A model generated the notes under the pieces. It was not told the DNA's origin. It saw only the letters and a list, made by a program, of their open reading frames with translations, and ran no database searches. A DNA stretch of 64,000 nt from positions 1,550,001-1,614,000 of the forward strand of contig NC_048536.1 of NCBI RefSeq assembly GCF_902806685.2, written 5' to 3'. Below, piece by piece: positions 57,292 through 64,000 of the stretch. Origin of the DNA: Maniola hyperantus. Its lineage: Eukaryota; Arthropoda; Insecta; Lepidoptera; Nymphalidae. The translations under genes were made by a program, and so were the position numbers. The number at the start of each line of letters is the position of its first letter. Position 1 is the first letter of the stretch.

Positions 57292-59856
57292 CTATTTTGC
57301 AAATATCAAGTCGCTATCATCATTTATGAGGAAATGATACACAAACTGGGCTTTCTTTTTGTCAATAACTTGCTTGTTTATTCTAGACTGGGGCTCTTGC
57401 ATTAGGTTGGGATTATCTCTTAAAAATATTGCACCAAATAGTGTCGATAATGTTTTTGCATCCAAGCCATTCTCTGCACTGTGCTGTAAAGCTTCTTGTA
57501 AAAACTCACACAAATAGAGGAAAACATTCTTTCTATATTGTGGCAGTTCCATAACTATCTGTTTGCATTGTAAATAATTAACCGATGCTCTGAGACATAC
57601 GGATTGTAGATTGTAAGGAATGATAGGATCAGCTGTGCTCTCCAATAAGAGGAGCAAGGCTTCAGCTACTGAATGTATGCTCCCAGGAACAGGGTCAAGA
57701 GACCCACTGTCCAACCAATCCCTAATTTGCAATACCTCCGAATGTAAACCCGGCTGCTCAAATAAATTCGGTTCTTTAAGGCCATGGAGGTAAATGTGGT
57801 CGACCAAAAACCATATCTCCTTTGGTATGGAATAAATCAATTGATTAGAAACACACTGGTCTCTCTTACTCTCTAACTCTATTAGTTTCCCAACGGGCAC
57901 TTCTCTTATCGGCATATTTAAATGAACTAGAACCTCAATGGAGCATCCAAAACAGCTTCTTTGGTATGTCCCGTTCACTGTGATGAAAATGTCTTTGCCA
58001 CCATATAGGTGTAGCACTAAAATGTCATATAACTTGTCAGTTCCAGCATTCATCTTACAGGCAGAAGTCTTATTGATGAGTACTTTGAGTTGAATTTCAC
58101 ACGACTCATCAGCACATATACATTTCTTGTACGGTTCCACAATGAGCCACTCTTTGCAGAAGTTAGATTCATCTAGTTTCTTTATAAATTCAAATTCCAC
58201 TGGTAACTTGCCAGTGTTTTTTATCGTTATCGTTCTTACTTGTAACTCTAAATATCTAACGGTTCCAAAATCTATTTCTGTAACATCAACCTTGACTTGT
58301 GGTATGAGTTCGTTTTCAAGTTTGTCCAATTGTTTTATGACTTCCTCGTATACTTTCCTGTATTTTTCCTCATCAATTATTTTGATTTCTGAAATGAACG
58401 TCGCAGATACAGGTTTGTGGTCGCTTATGTTTAGCGTTGGATGACTTCTGTATGAGAGTTGCATGATGTGGTTGCCTTTCCAAAATATCCTATCACACCA
58501 TGCGGGCGCACGGTTTTTCTCACTGGAATCCCAATTGTCTGTGCCCGGATCATATTTATAGGTTGGTTTGAAATTGATTTCCCCTTCAGTGTACCCAGCG
58601 AACACGTTGTTGCATTTATGCTGCTGTTTCAACTGATCCCACTCCAGTACAGGTGCAAAGTTATTTTCGCTGACCATGTTTTTAACACCCTGAGGGTCCA
58701 GTTCTGTGATGCGGTAGTTGAGATCGCCAATCCAATAAACGTGATCATGGTCTTTAATAGCTTTGGGTGGTTGGTTGGGTTGTATGAATCTTGTCCTATT
58801 GCAAATATCTCTGAAATCTTGGTTTCGCCTCTCGTACTCTTCTACGTGTGCAGCCAAGTGAGAGTTTACGAAGCAAATGGAAGTGTTGTGCAAGTCGAAC
58901 CTTATTGCTACTCCACCCTTATTGCCCATTTTGCCCATTATTCCAGTACCAACAGTATCACAGATAACATTCCTTACATGAGAGTAGTGTTTTTCCTTGA
59001 TCAGCACAATCAGCATCATGCCAACCAACCTCACTCTCTCTATTTTAACATACTTGGCCCTTTTATCCACATAGTGTACGACAGCATTGTACCACTCTTC
59101 TTCTCTAAAAGTCTGATCAAACAGAAACGTTTCCTTAGATAAGTCCAGCTCCTGGAAACCTACTGCGTATATATCAGGAGGTTCTTTGTCCACACACAAC
59201 CAATCCTTGAGAGGTATCATAGGTGATTTGTCATTCACATTCCACGTCCCACAGAATACGGTAAACTTCTTAGTAAATGTGTAGTCATATTCCTTGTCAC
59301 ACATCTTATGCTTTATTAGACTCTCTCTGATGGCCACCGGTGGTGAGTTTTGGTTGAGAGTCACCCCACTTCTGGAAACAGCCATGCTTTGGGCTATAAT
59401 ATCATTTTCACTCTTCCCATTGTACTTCTTGAGCCAGAGGAATTCTGGCTGTGTTTGTAATTTGTTAACAGCTTCTATGCCTCTGAACAGATCGTCAACG
59501 AAATTGTCTACTCGAGGAGTCATTTGAATTTCGAACTTAAACTTATTATTACGGGACTGTAAATTCAGGTACAAAATTGCTTCGGGATCGGATGGCTTGT
59601 TGTCGATTTCGCATTTAAAACTATCGTCGATTGGCAGTACTATTTCTACGGATAAGTCGGTGAAGGACTTCGGTGGGTAACACGACGTAAATAAACAAAA
59701 AACAGCTTTCTCATCTCCATATTCAACGATCGCTAGGAGCCTGTCCTTTTTGACCCACTCTGGGTGGAGCACTTTGGCGTCGCACAGAAAAGCCGTAACT
59801 CTCTCACTCGACAGAAACTTTTCTTGTACCACTAGTTTTATCTCTTCGTGATTCAT
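57292..59856 (-). CDS. Ocrl: Inositol polyphosphate 5-phosphatase OCRL/INPP5B
   Basis: Removes the 5-phosphate from PI(4,5)P2 and related lipids on endosomes and trans-Golgi membranes, controlling membrane traffic and cytokinesis. 854 residues, close to human OCRL (about 900). Residues 1-145 form the PH-like N-terminus. The 5-phosphatase domain is about 190-495, with FCGTWNVND (201), GNKGGVAIRF (311), NSHLAAH (331), WIGDLNYRI (375), APAWCDRIFW (450) and ISDHKP (477). An ASH domain follows at about 520-640. The C-terminal RhoGAP-like domain (about 650-850) lacks the arginine finger motif, as in OCRL, so it should be catalytically dead and bind GTPases and adaptors. There is no C-terminal CAAX box, favouring OCRL over mammalian INPP5B. 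The whole frame is intronless. The start context is CAAAATG. Divergent from the BTB gene. Confidence 0.96.
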   Translation of the reverse strand: MNHEEIKLVVQEKFLSSERVTAFLCDAKVLHPEWVKKDRLLAIVEYGDEKAVFCLFTSCYPPKSFTDLSVEIVLPIDDSFKCEIDNKPSDPEAILYLNLQSRNNKFKFEIQMTPRVDNFVDDLFRGIEAVNKLQTQPEFLWLKKYNGKSENDIIAQSMAVSRSGVTLNQNSPPVAIRESLIKHKMCDKEYDYTFTKKFTVFCGTWNVNDKSPMIPLKDWLCVDKEPPDIYAVGFQELDLSKETFLFDQTFREEEWYNAVVHYVDKRAKYVKIERVRLVGMMLIVLIKEKHYSHVRNVICDTVGTGIMGKMGNKGGVAIRFDLHNTSICFVNSHLAAHVEEYERRNQDFRDICNRTRFIQPNQPPKAIKDHDHVYWIGDLNYRITELDPQGVKNMVSENNFAPVLEWDQLKQQHKCNNVFAGYTEGEINFKPTYKYDPGTDNWDSSEKNRAPAWCDRIFWKGNHIMQLSYRSHPTLNISDHKPVSATFISEIKIIDEEKYRKVYEEVIKQLDKLENELIPQVKVDVTEIDFGTVRYLELQVRTITIKNTGKLPVEFEFIKKLDESNFCKEWLIVEPYKKCICADESCEIQLKVLINKTSACKMNAGTDKLYDILVLHLYGGKDIFITVNGTYQRSCFGCSIEVLVHLNMPIREVPVGKLIELESKRDQCVSNQLIYSIPKEIWFLVDHIYLHGLKEPNLFEQPGLHSEVLQIRDWLDSGSLDPVPGSIHSVAEALLLLLESTADPIIPYNLQSVCLRASVNYLQCKQIVMELPQYRKNVFLYLCEFLQEALQHSAENGLDAKTLSTLFGAIFLRDNPNLMQEPQSRINKQVIDKKKAQFVYHFLINDDSDLIFAK

Positions 59857-60581
59857 TTTGTCTAAAATTATTTAATTTATGTAGATATTCGTTTTAATTT
59901 TAAATACAATAGCTCTGACTTAACTCCATCGCAAATTCGTAATTTTTTTGACATTTAATTTTGACATGATTTGATATGACAGTTGACACGACTTGATACT
60001 GTAGGGCGATTGTCTAAAACCTGCATCAATCATTATTACAATCTCAATTGTTCTGATTGGCTGAATTTGTGCGATTCTTGTTGCAACAATACATTGTGGC
60101 CAATAGTGTGCGAGCATTAACCAATCAGAGATGATTGCGATCGTGACATTGTAGCTGTCAAACAACCGCGGTAGGGCCACAGTTGATAACGAACGTTGTT
60201 GACTGATGGCGTTTTGTTTTATCGATTTTAATACAAAGAAATCACTGAATACTATTAATATTTAACAATACAATAAAGCTCGAATAGTTTCAGTAATGTA
60301 GAGAATAATAGGAAATTAAATAATAATTTAAATAACTACGTATATAAATTTAAAAATTGAAATAACAAAAGAAACCGTTTTGTTAGTGCAACTAAGAACT
60401 TTGACCACTGTCAGCTATTTGTCAATGTCTTCATCTTCAAACTTCATTTCAGTCAATTTTGGGGAATAAATAAAAAATAAATAGGTAAATAAATCAATTC
60501 ACCAGTCACCTGTGCAAAATAATATTCTTAAAATACTTGAGTTTGAGTTAAATTTGCGTTTTCCATTGCAATCGAAGCAAA
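59857..60581. promoter_or_regulatory. Bidirectional promoter region, OCRL and BTB genes
   Basis: 725 bp between the two start codons, which point apart, so both promoters must lie here or overlap. A quarter of it is an rD transposon (59999-60182) bringing ATTGG at 60056-60060 and CCAAT at 60100-60104 and 60121-60125. No TATA box is obvious on either strand. Confidence 0.7.
59999..60182 (-). mobile_element. CCAAT-rich MITE rD, copy 4, in the shared promoter
   Basis: CTGTAGGGCGATTGTCTAAA to GGTAGGGCCACAG, flanked on both sides by TTGATA (59993-59998 and 60183-60188), a likely 6-bp target duplication. Inserted 143 bp upstream of the OCRL ATG and 400 bp upstream of the BTB ATG. Confidence 0.88.
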
Positions 60582-60844
60582 ATGGCAGCGACGCCGACAG
60601 ATTGGCAGCTCGAATGCACCGAGCTGAAACAACGAGGGGCTTACCTTTTGCAAACTGGTCAATGGTCTGATTGCAACTTCTTGGTGGGCACGGAGCCCAA
60701 CCAGGTAGTTCTGGCTGGCCATAAGCTCATCTTGGCCATGGCCTCTCCAGTGTTTGAAGCTATGTTCTACGGCGGAATGGCGGAGAGGAATGAACCAATA
60801 CCGATTGTCGATGTGCAGATAGATGCATTCAAGGCTCTTTTGGA
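60582..60844 (+). CDS. BTB gene exon 1
   Basis: Ends TTG GA|GTGAGT, two bases of a Glu codon. Codes for residues 1-87 and most of the BTB domain. Confidence 0.93.
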
Positions 60845-62854
60845 GTGAGTAACTTTTAAAAATAACATGTATTGACGTAATTCTTATGTAGGTATTGTAC
60901 CTTTATTACCAGGGCTGTTTCTATTTACAAAAGTAGGTACCTATAATATAAAGTAAATGTTTTTTTCTGTATTATGTTTGGGAACCCCACTTTCTCAGAG
61001 CCAATTTAATTTGAACATTAACCTTTGGTGATTATCTCAAAAAGTGCGGAATAGATTTTCTATTCAGCTGAACCGATTTCGTTGATATATATTATTTACA
61101 TTAATATTGTCTGTTACCTTTGTGCAGATATATCTACACGGGCAATATCAACATAAGCTCATTCGACAAGGCATGTGAGCTGTGCTACGGTGCCAAGAAG
61201 TACATGCTGCCACATCTAGTGAAGGAGTGCACCAAGTACCTCTGGTCAGATCTGTATCCACGAAATGCTTGTAGAGCTTACGAGTTTGCAAGGCTGTTTG
61301 AAGAAAATGTACTCATGGAAAAATGCCTTCAGGTATTATATCTTGCCTTGATAGATGGTATTTACAGTCGTTTCAGTACTGAGTGAACATACATAATATG
61401 TACAAAATTTGTGATATTATCACAAATTTTGTCACTGGCAGCAAGTGAACCGTGGCCTAGCGGTCAAGGCGTCGGGCGCGAACCCAGAAGATGAAGGTTT
61501 GAATCATGCCGGTTCCTGAGTTTTTTTATACATATTTAAAACTATTTAGAAACTAGCTGATGCCCGTGACTTCGTCCGCGTGGAATTAGGCTTTCTAAAA
61601 ATCCTGTGGGAACTCTTTGATTTTCTCTATCTATACCCATGCAAAAAGTCATGTCAATCCGTTGCACCGTTGCGACGTGATTGAAGGACAAACCAACAAA
61701 CAAACACACTTTCGCATTTATAATAGGGGTACTGATTATTTAGAAATTTCCCTGAAGTGTAGGTAAAAATACTATCATAAAAATTATAAAACAAAATATA
61801 AAATAATCCACATTTTTTTCTTCTTCAGATAATAAGTATGAATACCAAAGAGGTGCTGAACGATTGCAGCTTTGAGGATGTGGAGATCAATACAGTGATA
61901 ACTGTCTTCTCATTGGACCATCTCAATGTGGACAGCGAACTTGACTTATTTGATGCTGCAGTGAGGTGAGAACCTTAAAAGAGCTAGAGACTTAGAGAGA
62001 GAGAAACATAATTTTCTTGCTGATTCTTTGTGTCAGAAGGGGCATTATGACGACTGCCCTGGCGCATTGGTGAGGGCTGTGGTCTCAGACCTGGGCGCGT
62101 TTGGAACCCTCGTAGCTTTAGTTTTAAGTTTGCGTAATAATTATCACCACTATATCTTAGAAATCCAACATCTGACCATCAAAAAGAGTTATTAATTACC
62201 TATTTTGAATAAATCATTTGACTTTGACTTTGACTTATTAGTGGTAGATCCTTGGGTCAATTCCCATTGCTTAGATTGCCCATTTTCTTAAGAGCTTTGG
62301 ACCCCCCAAAAGTGGGTTTTTATTTTATTTTGTAGACAAATAAGTACCTTTTTATATTCTGCAAACTATTTCCATTTATTTACCCTGGTTATAAAGAAAT
62401 CTTATTTTTTATTTTGCTGATATTGAAGTTACATTTAATTATACTTCGTCAAAATAAATGGATGTTTACGATTCTAACTGTAATTGTGGATATTTTCAAT
62501 GACGGGGTGAAAGAAAAGTCGTTATAAAACATATAATCGTAAAAAAATAACACATTTATTAAAAAATAATTTAAGTTTTGACACGGCGCCACAAAAGAGG
62601 GCCCGTTCACGGGCGATCTCCTTTGAAAGTCTGGTCTGGCACTTGTTCTTTAGGATAATACAATGAAAAATGAACCAATACTGTTTAGAAATAAAGTGAT
62701 TCCATTGAACATTCATATCAGGAAATATTAATTTATTTACAGATACGCGAAAGCAGTAGACAGGAGGAACTCTCTTCTCCCCCCCATAGATGAGTCAGTT
62801 TTTTTGGAAGTACGTAAAAGTCCCGCTCCCTCCACTTCTCAGGAAAAAGAACAG
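60582..62854 (+). CDS. BTB/BACK domain protein, BTBD1/2/3/6-like, 3' partial
   Basis: Probably a substrate adaptor for a Cullin-3 ubiquitin ligase. Exons 60582-60844, 61128-61332, 61829-61965 and 62743-62854 join in phase (717 nt, 239 codons). The BTB fold starts with WSDCNFLVG (28-36), then HKLILAMASPVFEAMFYGGM (47-66) and LLEYIYTGN; the BACK region follows with ACRAYEFARLFEENVLMEKC, VLNDCSFEDVEI and LFDAAVRYAKAVDRRN. Relatives carry a C-terminal PHR domain, which would lie beyond 64000. Start: AAAATGGC, strong context. Introns 2 and 3 hold TEs. The exact paralogue is not decided. Confidence 0.92.
61128..61332 (+). CDS. BTB gene exon 2
   Basis: Acceptor CCTTTGTGCAG completes the Glu codon to read EYIYTGNINIS. 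Ends CTT CAG|GTATTA in phase 0. Confidence 0.92.
61444..61530 (+). mobile_element. tRNA-like SINE head
   Basis: GTGAACCGTGGCCTAGCGGT has a D-arm and A box; GGTTTGAATCATGCCGGTTC supplies a B box and a 6-of-7 acceptor stem; then a T7 run. The loop lacks the invariant U33 and the T stem is poor, so this is a tRNA-derived repeat, not a working tRNA. Confidence 0.55.
61550..61735 (-). mobile_element. Repeat rA2 in BTB intron 2
   Basis: AACTAGCTGATGCCCGTGAC to AAACACACTTTCGCATTTAT. Confidence 0.8.
61829..61965 (+). CDS. BTB gene exon 3
   Basis: Acceptor TTCTTCTTCAG; encodes IISMNTKEVLNDCSFEDVEI and on to LDLFDAAV. Donor AG|GTGAGA leaves two bases of an Arg codon. Confidence 0.9.
62050..62240 (+). 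mobile_element. SINE-1 head fragment and LINE tail
   Basis: GACTGCCCTGGCGCATTGGT is a worn SINE-1 A box. From about 62130 a LINE-like tail runs to ATTTGACTTTGACTTTGACT. Confidence 0.55.
62743..62854 (+). CDS. BTB gene exon 4
   Basis: Acceptor TTTATTTACAG; encodes YAKAVDRRNSLLPP and a Ser/Pro-rich stretch RKSPAPSTSQEKEQ. Donor CAG|GTATGT, phase 0. The next exon is outside the window or unrecognised. Confidence 0.87.
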
Positions 62855-62904
62855 GTATGTTTTGCTGGCAGTGGTAACCTTGTGTTAAGAAGAAAGAAAA
62901 AAGT

Positions 62905-63120
62905 TTATTAGCTGATGCCAGCGACTATGTCCGCGTGGATTTAGGTTTTAAAAATCCTGTGGGAACTCTCTGATGTTCCGAGATAAAAAGTAGCCTATGT
63001 CACTTCTTCAACTATACCCATGCAAAAAATCACGTCAATCCGTTGCTCCGTTGCGAAGTGATTGAAGGACAAACCAACAACAAACAAACACACTTTCGCA
63101 TTTATAAAATGGGTAGTGAC
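62905..63120 (-). mobile_element. Repeat rA2 in BTB intron 4
   Basis: TAGCTGATGCCAGCGACTAT to TTCGCATTTATAAAATGGGT. Confidence 0.8.
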
Positions 63121-63164
63121 TAGAAGATGCCCATGACTTCATCCACGTGGATATATTATTATGT

Positions 63165-63489
63165 TTAAAAAAACCGGCCAAGTGCGAGTCAGGCTCGCGC
63201 AACGAGATTTCCTTACTACAATCGTATTTAGCGTGATAATTCAAAAACTATGAATCACAAAAATAAATAAAAATCTGTTTCAGAACGCACAGGTGACGCC
63301 CTTTCATATGATACCCCACTTGATATACTTATCTTACTTTGAAAATTGAAAATACTTATTTATTTTAGTTCATGACCACAATTTAATTTTTTTTGTGTGA
63401 TGTTTCAGATTTTTCTGTCTGCTATAAGACCTACTTACCTGCCAAATTTCATGAATCTAGGTCAACGGGAAGTACCCTGTAGGTTTCTT

Positions 63490-63530
<41 letters not shown>

Positions 63531-63585
63531 CAAAGTGATCCTATAAGGGTTCCGTTTTTCCTTTTGAAGTACGGAATCCTAAAAA
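63165..63585 (-). mobile_element. Repeat rB, near full length, in BTB intron 4
   Basis: AAACCGGCCAAGTGCGAGTC to TTTTGAAGTACGGAATCCTA with a long (GACA)n tract. Confidence 0.85.
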
Positions 63586-63785
63586 TCCCGCAGGAACCAT
63601 GGATTTTTACGGGATAAAAAGTAGCCTATGTGAAATTCCAAGGTATAATCTATATTACCTAGCTGTAAATTATTAACTATTCATATCTTATGTTTGGGAA
63701 GGCACTGGCCCCTAAGACACGGGATTTCCTAGTTTAGGGGTCAGGATTCCAGAGAGTTGATTACTGTACTGAGTTGTTCAAATAA

Positions 63786-63968
63786 ATAAATATTATTATT
63801 ATTATTATATCCATTCAAAATTTCAGCTAGATCCGTCCAGTAGTTTTTGCGAGAAATATTATTACAAACATAGGTACACACACACGCACACATACACAAA
63901 AACACACACACACAAAAACACACACACAAACACACACACAAAAACACACACACATACACACACACACG
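63786..63968. repeat. (ATT)n and (CA)n microsatellites with an intervening repeat fragment
   Basis: ATATTATTATTATTATTATA, then TTTCAGCTAGATCCGTCCAG (rJ-like), then interrupted (CA)n with A runs to the window end. Confidence 0.85.
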
Positions 63969-64000
63969 CTAATTCAAACGTTCGCCGTTATAATATTAGT

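Noticed and set aside
58127..58444. 105-codon plus-strand frame
   Set aside because: Also antisense to the phosphatase coding region.
58459..59142. 227-codon plus-strand frame
   Set aside because: Antisense shadow of the OCRL phosphatase; the minus frame has all family motifs.
61444..61530. Functional tRNA gene
   Set aside because: Acceptor and D arms look right, but U33 is absent and the T stem is poorly paired, so it is treated as a SINE head.
63741..63965. Cys/Val-rich minus-strand frame
   Set aside because: Translation of a (CA)n microsatellite.

Overview
The window looks like nuclear DNA of a moth or butterfly. It is AT-rich, with long repeat-filled introns and gene deserts. It is saturated with families that I recognise as typical of Lepidoptera: a tRNA-Phe-derived SINE, two other tRNA-headed SINEs, many copies of the ACTTCGTCCGCGTGG and AGGGTTCCGTA repeats, 3' ends of CR1/jockey-like and RTE-like LINEs, and many short inverted-repeat elements. 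The species is not determined; the lepidopteran call is inference from repeat families and protein character.

Three protein-coding genes are supported. (1) Stathmin, a tubulin-binding phosphoprotein, lies on the minus strand. I resolve seven coding exons from 18408 down to the stop at 5938, with matched splice phases throughout. The 5' exon or exons lie further up, perhaps in a GC-rich island near 25.5-26.1 kb. (2) An OCRL/INPP5B-type inositol polyphosphate 5-phosphatase lies on the minus strand at 57292-59856 as one uninterrupted 854-codon frame. (3) A BTB/BACK protein of the BTBD1/2/3/6 type lies on the plus strand from 60582; four exons are resolved and it runs off the right edge. Genes 2 and 3 are divergent, with 725 bp between start codons, and that interval carries a CCAAT-rich transposon copy. 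A possible first exon of an unidentified minus-strand transcript is at 55352-55750.

Layout: 1-5.9 kb is the region 3' of stathmin, with inverted repeats and two blocks of a degenerate minisatellite. 5.9-18.4 kb is stathmin, its introns filled with TEs. 18.4-57 kb is a gene desert with SINEs, LINE tails, MITEs and several tandem arrays, two GC-rich islands (25.4-26.1 kb and 27.5 kb), and no recognised gene. 57.3-62.9 kb holds the OCRL and BTB genes. 62.9-64 kb is repeats.

The most interesting observations are these. The stathmin exon for the N-terminal tubulin-capping segment is triplicated in tandem; one extra copy is broken, while the other is stop-free, gap-free and splice-phase compatible. 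The insect stathmin helix is extended by three further 47-residue repeats whose exon borders fall at the same place in each repeat. A 96-bp hairpin element with a (GAT)n tail is nested in another repeat with a perfect 10-bp target duplication. A CCAAT-rich MITE family has a copy in the OCRL/BTB promoter, a copy nested in another MITE, a head-to-head dimer and a chimeric fragment. I found no CRISPR, prokaryotic or obviously new enzymatic system.
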